From contig NZ_NGNR01000003.1 of NCBI RefSeq assembly GCF_002198115.1, forward strand, positions 429,546-493,545: DNA of 64,000 nucleotides, read 5' to 3'. Below are positions 33,866 to 43,427 of this stretch, in pieces. The notes below the pieces were generated by a model that was given only the letters and a program-made list of their open reading frames with translations, was not told where the DNA came from and searched no databases. Position 1 is the first letter of the stretch; each line of letters starts with the position of its first letter. Source of the stretch: Robiginitalea sediminis. Its GTDB lineage: Bacteria > Bacteroidota > Bacteroidia > Flavobacteriales > Flavobacteriaceae. Both the position numbers and the translations under genes were made by a program.

Positions 33866-34072
33866 AGGGGGTAGGGGAGGTTGCCGTTCAGGGACCCACC
33901 CGCCCGCCCGGGAACAAGTTCGCCCTTTTCCCTGCAAACCCCTTGCAGTCAGCCACTACCAGAAATGATTTTTTTTTCTTCCCAAACCAAAAAAAAACCC
34001 GAAAAAAGTGAAACAAATCCCGGGAATTCGCTACTTATGCTAAGAACCATTAATTCTAAAATTCGGAAATCT

Positions 34073-34840
34073 ATGAAAACACTTCGCTTCACCGTTCTCG
34101 CGCTGGCGCTGGCATTGGGGACTTCCCTGCAGGCCCAGACAGCCGACGAGATCCTCGACAACTATTTTGAAAATATCGGGGGTCGGGAGAACCTTAAAGC
34201 CGTTACAGGGATGAAAATGACTGCCAAAGTCAATCAGCAGGGCATGGAGATCCCATTAGAGATTTACCAGCTCAGCGACGGACGGCAGATGACTGTCATA
34301 AAGTTTCAGGGCAAGGAAATCAAACAAGGGGTCTTCGATGGGGAAACCCTTTGGAGCACCAACTTCATGACCATGAAGGCAGAAAAAAGCGATGCGGAAG
34401 CCACCGCCAATTTTAAGCTGAACACCAACGATTTTCCGGATTCCTTCCTGGATTATAAGGACAAGGGGTATACGGTAGAATATGTGGGTGAAGAATCGGT
34501 AGAAGGTACCCCGGCCTATAAAATTAAGCTCGTAAAGGAGCCACTCACCATAGATGGGGAAACCAAGGAAGATGTGGCATTTTACTACTTCGACACTGAA
34601 AATTACGTGCCCATCGCCATGGAGTCAGAAATCCATATGGGTCCCATGAAGGGCCAGATGTCCTGGGTCACCTTCAGCGATTACCAGGAAGTGGATGGCC
34701 TGTACTTTCCCTTCTCCATGAGCCAGGGGGTTAAGAACGGAGGTTCCCAGCCCATTACCATGGAGACCATCGAACTCAACCCGGAGGTAGATGCCGCTGC
34801 GTTTGCCTTCCCGGAAGAAGTAGCTGAGACCAAAGAATAA
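34073..34840 (+). CDS. Outer-membrane lipoprotein-sorting-like exported protein
   Basis: A 255-residue protein with a signal peptide ending LQAQ (residues 1-22) and a LolA/LolB-like half-barrel region: DEILDNYFENIGGRENLKAV, DGRQMTVIKFQGKEIKQGVF and LVKEPLTIDGETKEDVAFYY. I assigned it to the outer membrane lipoprotein-sorting class by this pattern, without certainty. The start at 34073 is the ATG with a signal peptide, whereas the longer frame from 33881 has no signal. It has a clear terminator right after it at 34853-34885, so it is a single-gene unit. Substrate unknown. Confidence 0.8.
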   Translation: MKTLRFTVLALALALGTSLQAQTADEILDNYFENIGGRENLKAVTGMKMTAKVNQQGMEIPLEIYQLSDGRQMTVIKFQGKEIKQGVFDGETLWSTNFMTMKAEKSDAEATANFKLNTNDFPDSFLDYKDKGYTVEYVGEESVEGTPAYKIKLVKEPLTIDGETKEDVAFYYFDTENYVPIAMESEIHMGPMKGQMSWVTFSDYQEVDGLYFPFSMSQGVKNGGSQPITMETIELNPEVDAAAFAFPEEVAETKE

Positions 34841-34852
34841 CTCACCCATTAT

Positions 34853-34885
34853 AAAGGCCGGTATTGTACCGGCCTTTTATTTTTA
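34853..34885 (+). terminator. Intrinsic terminator after the 34073-34840 gene
   Basis: AAAGGCCGGTA (34853-34863), loop TTG, TACCGGCCTTT (34867-34877), then TATTTTT. It is a perfect 11-bp stem with a T-rich tail and is the strongest terminator in the window. Confidence 0.9.
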
Positions 34886-34898
34886 ATCAACCTGTAAT

Positions 34899-37800
34899 AT
34901 GAGAACTTTTATATGGCTCATGTTGCTGGCGGTGGCATTTCCACAAGCCGTTGCCGGACAACAAAAAGACACCTTGCGCGCAGACAATGTCTTCGGCGAC
35001 TTGCGTGCACGCCACATTGGCCCGGCCCTGATGAGCGGCCGAATCAACGACCTGGAGGTCCACCCTGCCAACAACCGGATTATGTATGTTGCATCCGCAG
35101 GGGGTGGCGTCTGGAAGTCCGGCGATGCCGGGACTACCTTTGCCCCGATCTTCGACGAGTATTGCCAGAGCATCGGGGTAGTGACCCTGGATCCGAGCGA
35201 TCCAGACAATACCATCTATGTAGGCACAGGAGAAACCTGGACGCGAAACAGCGTATCTGTGGGATGCGGTTTGTTTCGCTCCCGAGATGCCGGTGCGACA
35301 TGGGAAAAACTCGGGTTCGACAACAGCGAGCGCATAGCCAATGTACTGGTCCATCCGGAAGACCCCAACATCATCTATGTGGGCGTTTTGGGTGCCCTCT
35401 GGAGCGACAGTGAGGAACGCGGGGTTTACAAATCCACCGACGGGGGTGCTACCTGGGACCGTATCCTCTATACGGATGCCCGGACGGGGGTGGCTGATAT
35501 GGCCATGGACCCCTCCGACCCCAACACCCTTTATGCTTCCATGTGGGAATTCCGCCGTACCGGCTGGTCCTTTGAGTCTGGCGGCGGGAACAGTGCCCTT
35601 TTTAAATCGACCGATGGCGGTGCTACCTGGAACAAGATTCATAACGGATTCCCGGGTGGGGCCCTCGGACGCCTGGCGATTGCCGTAGCGCCTTCCAACC
35701 CACAGGTACTCTATACTGTAATTGAGGCCGAGCAGGACGAACGCAAAGGACTTTACCGCAGCGACGATGCCGGGGCATCCTGGGAACAGCTCAACAACGA
35801 TTTTGAGATTACAGTACGCCCCTTCTACTTCTCCCGTATTGTGGTAGACCCGCGCAACGAGGATGTGGTGGTTAAAGGCGGTCTCAGCGGCAGTATTTCC
35901 CGGGATGGTGGAAAAACCTTCCGCAGCCTGGGCAATATGCACTCGGACATCCACGACATCGCCTTCAGCATTGTCGATTCCGATATCATGTATGTAGGTA
36001 CCGATGGCGGGCTGTATCGGAGCTGGGACGGGGGTAGCACCCTGGAAATCTGCGAAGACCTTCCGCTATCCCAGTTTTACCACGTTAGCGTGGACGACGC
36101 GGAGCCCTACAACGTTTATGGCGGATTGCAGGACAATGGATCCTGGTATGGGCCTTCCTCTTCCCCGGGCGGCATTACCGCCCGAGACTGGAATTCCATT
36201 GGCCAGGGCGACGGGTTCCGGGTGTTGAAGCACCCCACCAAACCCATTATTTACAGCGAAATGCAGGGTGCCGAGAATGTCTGGCGTACCGATACGGAAA
36301 AGCGACTGATCAAGACCATCCAGCCCCAACCCACAGCTCAGGCGCCTGACCTGCGTTTTAACTGGAATGCCCCTATGGCCACCAGCGTCCACCAGCCGGA
36401 CCGGTTTTATATGGGAAGCCAATACCTACACAAATCCGAGGATATGGGGGAAACCTGGTCAATCATCAGCCCGGACCTTACCACCAACGATCCGGCCAAG
36501 CAAAACCAGGAAGACTCCGGTGGGCTTTCCATGGACAATTCCGGGGCGGAAAACCATACTACCATCTTTACCATAGCCGAATCGCCTTTGGATGAGAACA
36601 TCATCTGGGTGGGGACAGACGACGGAAATGTGCAGGTCACCCGCGATGGGGGCAAGACCTGGACCAATACCGTTGCCAATATCTCAGGACTCCCGGCCAA
36701 TACCTGGGTCTACCACATTGAGGCCAGTGTGCACGACAAGGGTACGGCCTATGCCGTATTCGACGGCCACACCCGCGGGGATATGGCTCCCTACGCTTAC
36801 AAAACAGAGGATTTCGGAGCTACCTGGAAATCCATCATTACCGATGAGGTGGAAGGTTTTGCCCGCTCCCTCCAGGAAGATTACGAGAACCCGGATCTGC
36901 TCTTTCTGGGTACAGAATTCGGCCTGTTTATTACCCTGGATGGTGGCCTGAGCTGGGCTCCCTTCCGCAATAACATGCCTCCTGTAGCCGTCCATTACCT
37001 GGAATTGCACAAGGGAACCAACGACCTGGTTATGGGGACCCATGGCCGCGGGGTGATTATCCTGGACGATATTTCCCCTTTACGCGAACTCAATGCCGGG
37101 GTTATGGATGCCACCCTGCACTTTTTCGATTCCAAACCGATGGAAATCAACGAGCGCAGCAGTTTTGGCAATTCCACGGTAGAGACCGAGTTTGTGGGGG
37201 CCAACCGGAGCACCCAGGGTCAGCTGAAGTATTATATGAAACGGCGTCACACCTTCGGGAAGATGACCATGCAGATCCAGGATATGGATGGCAATAAGGT
37301 TGTCGACGTAGAACCTGGGAAATCTGCTGGGATCAATGTGGTTTCCTGGGGCTTTACCCGGAAGATACCTAAAGTGGCCAAGGGCAAGACGTTCTCCTTC
37401 GGAGGGTTTACCGCCCCTACTGTGCCGGCAGGGATGTACAAGGCTGTCATCCAGAAGGGACGTGAGACCTATGAGCATCCCTTCGAGGTAGTCTACCAGG
37501 ACAATGGTATTTCCCTGGAAGACCGCAAGGCCAAGGAGAAGACCACCATGGAGCTCTTCGACATGACGGAATCCCTGGCCTACCTGGTATACCAGGTGGA
37601 CGCCTATATGGCACAGGCAGAGGCGGCCGGTGACAAACGCGATCTGGAACGCCTCCAGACCCTTAAAGAGGGCCTGGTGATTACCACGGGAGACAATTAT
37701 GTGGCCTCGGCAGAACCGCAGCTTCGCGAGAAGATGGCAGACCTATACAGTAAGGTGGCCAGCAGCTACGGGGCACCTTCCGGAGCCGATATGGAGAACT

Positions 37801-37922
37801 TTAAACTGATCTCTGACCGTTTTGCCACCGCCAAAGCCGAGTTTGAGAAACTAAAGCCCAGGGTGAAGGGCGGGGAAACCCTTCAACTGGCGAGTTTCGA
37901 AGAATTCCTGGAAATGGATTAA
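34899..37922 (+). CDS. VPS10/sortilin-type BNR-repeat exported protein
   Basis: A 1007-residue exported protein with a signal peptide ending VAGQQ (residues 1-22). It has a long beta-propeller region with many Asp-box (BNR) motifs such as STDGGATWDRI, SRDGGKTFRSL and TRDGGKTWTNT, and recurring short DPSDPN or DPRNED segments. The C-terminal about 300 residues, with TFGKMTMQIQDM and PAGMYKAVI, are beta-rich and probably extracytoplasmic. Relatives are annotated as glycosyl hydrolases or sortilin-like, but no catalytic residues can be named. It starts 59 bases after the previous gene, behind its terminator. Confidence 0.9.
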   Translation: MRTFIWLMLLAVAFPQAVAGQQKDTLRADNVFGDLRARHIGPALMSGRINDLEVHPANNRIMYVASAGGGVWKSGDAGTTFAPIFDEYCQSIGVVTLDPSDPDNTIYVGTGETWTRNSVSVGCGLFRSRDAGATWEKLGFDNSERIANVLVHPEDPNIIYVGVLGALWSDSEERGVYKSTDGGATWDRILYTDARTGVADMAMDPSDPNTLYASMWEFRRTGWSFESGGGNSALFKSTDGGATWNKIHNGFPGGALGRLAIAVAPSNPQVLYTVIEAEQDERKGLYRSDDAGASWEQLNNDFEITVRPFYFSRIVVDPRNEDVVVKGGLSGSISRDGGKTFRSLGNMHSDIHDIAFSIVDSDIMYVGTDGGLYRSWDGGSTLEICEDLPLSQFYHVSVDDAEPYNVYGGLQDNGSWYGPSSSPGGITARDWNSIGQGDGFRVLKHPTKPIIYSEMQGAENVWRTDTEKRLIKTIQPQPTAQAPDLRFNWNAPMATSVHQPDRFYMGSQYLHKSEDMGETWSIISPDLTTNDPAKQNQEDSGGLSMDNSGAENHTTIFTIAESPLDENIIWVGTDDGNVQVTRDGGKTWTNTVANISGLPANTWVYHIEASVHDKGTAYAVFDGHTRGDMAPYAYKTEDFGATWKSIITDEVEGFARSLQEDYENPDLLFLGTEFGLFITLDGGLSWAPFRNNMPPVAVHYLELHKGTNDLVMGTHGRGVIILDDISPLRELNAGVMDATLHFFDSKPMEINERSSFGNSTVETEFVGANRSTQGQLKYYMKRRHTFGKMTMQIQDMDGNKVVDVEPGKSAGINVVSWGFTRKIPKVAKGKTFSFGGFTAPTVPAGMYKAVIQKGRETYEHPFEVVYQDNGISLEDRKAKEKTTMELFDMTESLAYLVYQVDAYMAQAEAAGDKRDLERLQTLKEGLVITTGDNYVASAEPQLREKMADLYSKVASSYGAPSGADMENFKLISDRFATAKAEFEKLKPRVKGGETLQLASFEEFLEMD

Positions 37923-37944
37923 GCCGTTTAATTGGAATAGGAAT

Positions 37945-37975
37945 AAAACCACTGCCGCAAGGCGGTGGTTTTTTT
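37945..37975. terminator. Intrinsic terminator, probably bidirectional
   Basis: ACCACTGCC, loop GCAA, GGCGGTGGT, followed by TTTTTTT (to 37975). It ends the VPS10-like gene and overlaps the end of the convergent gene at 37974. Confidence 0.8.
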
Positions 37976-38897
37976 ATGGCAGACTGATAGCCATGGGGAA
38001 CCGCCGGAAAACCCATTGGGTTTCCTCGGGGGAAAGTCCGGAGAGGGATTTTCCGAAGACCCGTTGGGCGTATTGGAGGCGAGCTTCGGTGATGGCAAGG
38101 GCAATCTGGTCTTTTAGCCGGGTATAACTGCTGAATTTGACGTCGGGTTCCGGTTCAATTATATAGCGGGCATCGTCCCCAAACCTGCGGGCATGCTCAT
38201 AAACCAGGGGTTTAAGCCGTTCCCAGGGCAGGAGTTGGTCCGCCACCACCAGTTGGTCGCGTTTGTTGAGGAAGACCCGCAGCAGGTTGGCCCCTAAGGT
38301 TTGCATCCCGGCAGGAGGGGGCAGGGGTTGCCTCAGGCGGGTGGCTTCTGCTTCGGATTCCCGGCTCTGTGCTTCCAGCAGAAAGTAGGTTTCTACTCTG
38401 TAGAAGGGATCTTCAAGAGCATCTGCATCCAACAGTTCCAGCAGGGAGGCAGCCTGAAGACTTGCGGGGATCTCCTCAGCGCGCAGGATATCGCGCCGGT
38501 CCAGAAACCGGGAGGGAAGATCTTCTTGTTCCTGATCCGTAATGCCGGGGCTTAGAGCCGTACACGTTGTTCGGGCTTCACTGGAAAGTTTTTCGGGACT
38601 GGCCGGGGGGGTGAATGATGGGATATCCCGGGTCTCCAGGCGGATGCCGGAGGCTATTTGCTGCAACATTTCGCGATAGGCTGTGCCTGTTCTGTCCGAC
38701 AGGACACCTGCCTGGATGAGGTCGGTTTCAAAACGAGTCGCCAGACTGTCAAGGTTCGCTCCTGCCCGCTGGTATACCTCCTGCAGGCAACCGTAGTAGG
38801 ACACTGGGGCCTCCTGAGCCCGGATAGTCAGAAAGGTGAAGGCCAGCAGGGCCAGGGGTAATACGCGTGAGGGTATGGGAAGCAGGGGCAGGGCCAT
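37974..38897 (-). CDS. Secreted protein with an ExbD C-terminal-like region
   Basis: A 307-residue exported protein with an N-terminal signal peptide (MALPLLPIPSRVLPLALLAF, ending RAQ). The middle has no recognised domain. The last about 100 residues resemble the C-terminal extension of Bacteroidota ExbD/TolR: LRVFLNKRDQLVVADQLLPW, then LKPLVYEH, YTRLKDQIALAI, ARLQYAQRVFGKSLSGLSPEE and a terminal RFPMAISLP. In normal ExbD this part follows one membrane helix, but here it is attached to an exported protein. No ExbB or TonB gene is next to it. It is convergent with the VPS10-like gene. Confidence 0.6.
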   Translation of the reverse strand: MALPLLPIPSRVLPLALLAFTFLTIRAQEAPVSYYGCLQEVYQRAGANLDSLATRFETDLIQAGVLSDRTGTAYREMLQQIASGIRLETRDIPSFTPPASPEKLSSEARTTCTALSPGITDQEQEDLPSRFLDRRDILRAEEIPASLQAASLLELLDADALEDPFYRVETYFLLEAQSRESEAEATRLRQPLPPPAGMQTLGANLLRVFLNKRDQLVVADQLLPWERLKPLVYEHARRFGDDARYIIEPEPDVKFSSYTRLKDQIALAITEARLQYAQRVFGKSLSGLSPEETQWVFRRFPMAISLP

Positions 38898-39081
38898 TTT
38901 TTTAGGCTTAAGATACGGAAAAACCCAGGTATTGGGCTGCCGCAGAGGTGGTCTGGTTTCTCAAGCGGCTACGCCGATTGGGGTAATTTAACGGATATTC
39001 GGGCTGCTGGTCTGGTATACCGCAGAATCCCGCCCAAAACGCGTTACTTTACTATAATACCCGTACTAAAGGGTATGCGTT

Positions 39082-39177
39082 ATGGAACTGATACTGCTCA
39101 TTACCGGCCTTGCCGGGACCCTGGTCCTGGTACTCGCCAGCCGGCGCGCCCTTCGCCCCGTTAAGGTTCGTAAATAA
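39082..39177 (+). CDS. Possible 31-residue membrane peptide
   Basis: An ATG-TAA frame encoding MELILLITGLAGTLVLVLAS followed by RRALRPVKVRK. It has a single membrane helix of about 18 residues and a basic C-terminus. It is alone on the + strand in a gap of about 285 bases between two leftward genes, five bases before the end of the amidohydrolase gene. TTACTTTAC upstream at about 39044-39052 is only a weak -7-like element. Real expression is unproven. Confidence 0.4.
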   Translation: MELILLITGLAGTLVLVLASRRALRPVKVRK

Positions 39178-39182
39178 AGAGG

Positions 39183-40748
39183 TTATTCTTTAACCCCGGG
39201 CTGCAGGAGTTGGAAACCTTCTGCTTCCTTGGCCTGACGGACTTGTTGGCGTACATCTGCCAACAGGGCTTTTGCATCGTATAAAATCCCGTCCTTGATG
39301 GTGTATTTCACACCGCCTACCCGGACGACCTCATTGTTTTCGGTTAGCTTCACCGCTCCTGTTCCATAAAGGGATTTCAGGTTCTGAAGGGGGTTTTCCT
39401 CTACTACCACCAGGTCGGCCAGCTTCCCTACTTCCACCGTGCCGATTTGTTGCTCCATCCCCAGTGCCTCAGCCCCGTTGAGGGTTGCTGCGCGTATAAT
39501 CTCGAGCGGGTGGAACCCGGCCTCCCGCAGCAGTTCCATTTCACGGATATAGGCAAAGCCGTACAGCTGGTAGATAAACCCGGAATCGGACCCTACCGTT
39601 ACGCGGCCGCCCCGGTTTTTATATTCGTTCACAAAGGTCATCCAAAGCTGGTAGTTCTTTTTCCAGGCCACTTCCTGTTCGGTGCCCCAGTAATGCCAGT
39701 AGGAGCCGTGGGAGACCATACTGGGCTCGTAGAAACGCCACAGGGAGGGCAGGGTATAGGCCTCATGCCACTCGGCGCGTCTGGCCCGGTGCAGGTCCCG
39801 GCTGGCTTCGTAGATATTGAAGGTGGGGTCCAGGGTAAAATCCAGTTGTAACAGCTCCTCCATGACCGCATTCCAATGGTCGGAATAGGGAGGGGCTGCC
39901 TGCTGCCAGAGTTTCCCGGCCTCCTCGAAGCGGTGCTGTTCGTTGTTGTAGTTGTAATCCAGCGGATAGTCCTGTACGGTCCGGTCGGCAAATAAGGCCT
40001 CCGGCAAGCCATACCAATGCTCCATACTGGTGAGACCGGCCCTGGCAGAGTGCAGGACATTCCACCGCGCCACTGCCAGTTGGGCATGGTGGCAGGCGGA
40101 GCGCAACCCGAGTTTTTTGTTTTCGTCCAATGCGGCGGTCATAATATCGGGCGCAGCCCCGAAGAACTTGATGCCGTCGGCTCCTTTTTTGGCGTTATTG
40201 CGGACCCATTCCCGCGCCTGTGCCGGAGTGCTTATAGGGGTGTCGCTGCCCTGGCCGAATCCGGTATAGATATGCAGGCGGGGGGCAACGATGCTGTTTT
40301 GGGCACTCTTGCGTTTGAGGTCCATGGAAAAGTCCACCCCTCTGCCGCTGGGTTCCCTGACTGTGGTAATCCCGTGGCCCATCCAGAGTTTAAATACATA
40401 ATCCGGCTCAGCTCCCTGGGGTTTTCCACCGATATGCCCATGCATGTCGATAAACCCGGGGAGGACATACATGCCGGCTGCCTGGATTTCTTTTCCTCCT
40501 GGTTTCAGTGCTGGGCGGTCCTTGGGGTCGATGGCCACCCCGGGATACCCGACGGTTTCCACCCGTGTGATGCGGTTGCCCTCCACTACGATGTCTACCG
40601 GACCCAAGGGAGGTGCCCCGTTTCCATTGATCAGGGTTGCACCACGGATAATGAGTTGGTCAAACGGACCCTCGGAGAGGGATTGCTGGCCCAGGGCCGT
40701 TGCGGTAAGCATAATGGCCGCACTCAGGCAAAACAGGAATTTTCGCAT
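39183..40748 (-). CDS. Exported amidohydrolase family protein
   Basis: A 521-residue protein with a signal peptide ending ALGQQ and an amidohydrolase barrel. The metal motif is intact, VLPGFIDMHGHIGG, and further expected ligands lie in SACHHAQLAV and GSDSGFIYQLYG. The C-terminal composite domain reads VGKLADLVVVEENPL. Family members act on imidazolonepropionate-like or cyclic amide substrates, or on dipeptides. The substrate here is unknown. It is a leftward gene, with the M14 peptidase gene about 100 bases upstream, and the two may be cotranscribed. Confidence 0.9.
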   Translation of the reverse strand: MRKFLFCLSAAIMLTATALGQQSLSEGPFDQLIIRGATLINGNGAPPLGPVDIVVEGNRITRVETVGYPGVAIDPKDRPALKPGGKEIQAAGMYVLPGFIDMHGHIGGKPQGAEPDYVFKLWMGHGITTVREPSGRGVDFSMDLKRKSAQNSIVAPRLHIYTGFGQGSDTPISTPAQAREWVRNNAKKGADGIKFFGAAPDIMTAALDENKKLGLRSACHHAQLAVARWNVLHSARAGLTSMEHWYGLPEALFADRTVQDYPLDYNYNNEQHRFEEAGKLWQQAAPPYSDHWNAVMEELLQLDFTLDPTFNIYEASRDLHRARRAEWHEAYTLPSLWRFYEPSMVSHGSYWHYWGTEQEVAWKKNYQLWMTFVNEYKNRGGRVTVGSDSGFIYQLYGFAYIREMELLREAGFHPLEIIRAATLNGAEALGMEQQIGTVEVGKLADLVVVEENPLQNLKSLYGTGAVKLTENNEVVRVGGVKYTIKDGILYDAKALLADVRQQVRQAKEAEGFQLLQPGVKE

Positions 40749-40848
40749 AGGATTTGGTATTTATTCGCGGTTCCAGGGGGGCGCCCCCCCCGGCACCAAA
40801 ATAGCTGATTGCCCTGCAATCTGCCGGCAAGCTGGTTTAAAACACTTT

Positions 40849-43365
40849 CTACTGGGGCACCCGGATATGATTCCCCAGGAACAACGCGTTGAGGAACAGC
40901 CGGTTGGTTCCATACCAACTCCCCCTGAAATTCGGGTTGTCGGCAAAAAGGACAATACGCCCTCCCCCGGCCGGGCTTACCAGCAGGGAGGCCGATTTCC
41001 GCGCGAATTGCTCCAGGTTTTCCGGGCTGATGTATCCGTCCACATGTGGGTTCTGGGTGTATTTTGCCACAGTGGCATATGGGTTTTTACTCGGTGCCAG
41101 CCAGACCTGGTTGTTTTTGTAGACCGGGATTTCCCGACCCGAATATCCAAATGCCAGCGGATGGGTGAGATCCAGGTCTGCCCTGAGGATGATCCCGCCC
41201 ACTTCTTCCCGTCCGATGTTTTCCGGGGCGTCTGCATAGGGCTTTCGGGTAGCGGGTTTGGTACTGTCCTTTTCGGCTTCGGTCAGCGTTTCCTTAGCCC
41301 ATCCCTGCTTGACTGCATAGGAGGAAGCGCTTCCAATGGTGATCAGGGTATTGCCCTTGCGGACCCAGGCGTTTATTTTCTCCCGCTGTTTTTCATCCAG
41401 GTCATACCGGCCGCTGACCAGGACCAGGGTATTGTACCCGTCCAGGCGGATCCTGTCAAAATCCCGTAGCGGCAGTTTGGTAATGGGCATACCCACCCGG
41501 GTATCCAATAGGTGCCAGACTTCCCCGGCTTCATAGGAGCGAATCCCTTCCCCTATAAGCATGGCGGCCTTCGGCTTGCGTAGGGGCTGTACATACCGGC
41601 TTCCCAGGTCTATCCCCTTCAGGTGGTAGCCGGAGTGCACCGCGTAGGCGGGGACGCCCAGCTCCTGATGAGCCGCCTGTAGTACCTCGTACACCTTTTC
41701 GGGAGGGTGGGATTGTTGGCGGACCGGGATTACCAGGGTTCCGGCGTCAAAGGCCATTTCCATGTCGTCCACGCGGGTGGTAAAGGGTTTAAAGGCGCTG
41801 GCCAGGACCAGGCCCTCAGACTGCAGGCGGTGGAGCAGGGCGGGGGCATTATAATCGTTCCAGTCAATCAGGTAGGCGTACTCGGAACGGGCCACCGGGG
41901 CCACAGGGAACAGGTTGTTTAGGTCCTTGACCTCCTCGCCCAGGGATGCAGATCGCAGCGGACGGTAATCGATATTGTAAAAATGGGCTACCGACCAGGC
42001 GGAGGCATCGTAAAAAACACTGTCCCGGTACCGCCGATAGGTCTCAAAAAAGGTCTGGACCATCCGGTACTGGGGTTGCCCGGTGGGCACCAGGAAATCT
42101 CCGTTGGACCCCCGGTACACCTTAACCCTGTGGATCAGGAGTTTGTCAAGCAGGGCCTTCAGGCGGTTGCGGTCTTTGCTTTCGCGGATGCGGTATGCAC
42201 CAACCCTCGACGCAGCGGCATTGCGCAGGGCGCTGGTAAAGAAGTTCTTCTGATAGCGGCGCAGGTAATCCTTGTTTTCCACTGCGGCCTTTACCGTTGC
42301 CATGGTCGAAACCAGTTGGTTCCGGATGGTAAAGGCAAAGGTGATTTTACCGTATGCCGTATTCTGTACGTGACCTCTGGAACTGGCCTGTTCGAAGAGC
42401 AGGCCCAGGCCGCCCTGCAGGTCCGGGTAAGAGGAGCCGTAGCCCGGATAGGTGCCATCGAAGACCTCCTTGGTAAAATACAGTGACCCGATACTGTCCA
42501 GGGCCTCGGAAAAGTATTCCGCAAACCGGTCGTTGAGGTCAACGTAATTCTCACGGGGCATGATCGGGTCCAGGGAGCCATTGGCCTTCATGGGTTCGAA
42601 GAAATGCGTGCTCTGGGTTCCCATTTCGTGGAAGTCGGTGACTACATTCGGGTACCACTGGTGGTACCAGTTCAGCTTGCCGCGGCTTTCCGGGTGGATG
42701 GCCAGCAGCCAGTCCCGGTTCAGGTCAAACCAGTAATGGTTGGTCCGGCCTCCGGGGAAGTATTCGTTGTGTTCGGCATCCTGGGGGTCGCTTACCTGGG
42801 GCTCTCCCCGGTAGGAATTGGCCCATTGGGTATGCCTGTCGCGTCCGTCCGGGTTGATGGTGGGATCCACAAATACCACGGCCTGCTCCCGGTACTGCGC
42901 GATGCGCGGGTGCTCCGAGGCAACCAGGATATATGCCGCCAGCATAGCAGCCTCTGAACTGGAGGGTTCATTCCCGTGGACGTTGTACCCCAGGTTGATA
43001 AAGACCGGCAGCTCCGGGTCTGCGCGGAAAGGCGTGTCCGGGTTGGTGAAAGCCAGGTGGCGCTCCTGGAGTTCCGGTAAATTTGCCAGGTGCTGGGAAC
43101 TGCTGATACGCAGGATCACCAGGGGCCGTTTCTCGTGGGTATACCCGTACACCTCCAATTGGGCCCGGTCCGACTTCTCGGCCAGGGTCTGGAGGTAGTG
43201 TACAATCCGGTCGTGACGGGTGTGGTATTCCCCTATGCCATATCCCAGAAAGGCTTCCGGGGAGGGTACCTCCTCGCGGTAGGGTTCAAATTGCTCGAGG
43301 AAATAGTCCTGGGAATACCCCAGGAAGGCGCTGCAGCAAAGCAGCAACAGGAAAAGTGTACGCAT
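40849..43365 (-). CDS. M14 family zinc carboxypeptidase, exported
   Basis: An 838-residue exported protein. The signal peptide ends FLGYSQD. The M14 domain has FINLGYNVHGNEPSSSEAAM (HxxE zinc ligands), NPDGRDRHTQ, and DFHEMGTQ with the third His near residue 250. The C-terminal half beyond about residue 420 holds a class I glutamine amidotransferase-like fold (YNTLVLVSGRYDL, ADNPNFRGSWYG) of unknown use, as is common in Bacteroidota members. It releases amino acids from peptides. A TAAAGATA box upstream at 43393-43400 (minus: TATCTTTA) is a near match to the -7 consensus. Confidence 0.92.
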   Translation of the reverse strand: MRTLFLLLLCCSAFLGYSQDYFLEQFEPYREEVPSPEAFLGYGIGEYHTRHDRIVHYLQTLAEKSDRAQLEVYGYTHEKRPLVILRISSSQHLANLPELQERHLAFTNPDTPFRADPELPVFINLGYNVHGNEPSSSEAAMLAAYILVASEHPRIAQYREQAVVFVDPTINPDGRDRHTQWANSYRGEPQVSDPQDAEHNEYFPGGRTNHYWFDLNRDWLLAIHPESRGKLNWYHQWYPNVVTDFHEMGTQSTHFFEPMKANGSLDPIMPRENYVDLNDRFAEYFSEALDSIGSLYFTKEVFDGTYPGYGSSYPDLQGGLGLLFEQASSRGHVQNTAYGKITFAFTIRNQLVSTMATVKAAVENKDYLRRYQKNFFTSALRNAAASRVGAYRIRESKDRNRLKALLDKLLIHRVKVYRGSNGDFLVPTGQPQYRMVQTFFETYRRYRDSVFYDASAWSVAHFYNIDYRPLRSASLGEEVKDLNNLFPVAPVARSEYAYLIDWNDYNAPALLHRLQSEGLVLASAFKPFTTRVDDMEMAFDAGTLVIPVRQQSHPPEKVYEVLQAAHQELGVPAYAVHSGYHLKGIDLGSRYVQPLRKPKAAMLIGEGIRSYEAGEVWHLLDTRVGMPITKLPLRDFDRIRLDGYNTLVLVSGRYDLDEKQREKINAWVRKGNTLITIGSASSYAVKQGWAKETLTEAEKDSTKPATRKPYADAPENIGREEVGGIILRADLDLTHPLAFGYSGREIPVYKNNQVWLAPSKNPYATVAKYTQNPHVDGYISPENLEQFARKSASLLVSPAGGGRIVLFADNPNFRGSWYGTNRLFLNALFLGNHIRVPQ

Positions 43366-43427
43366 GGGTTGGTCTCGTTAGTCAGGTGGAACTAAAGATA
43401 ACAATAAAAGGCATAAACCCCGAGGGG

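Noticed and set aside
33866-34072. Regulatory RNA in the gap before the sorting-like gene
   Set aside because: Poly-A and poly-T stretches are present but no stable stem or riboswitch-like pattern could be drawn by eye.
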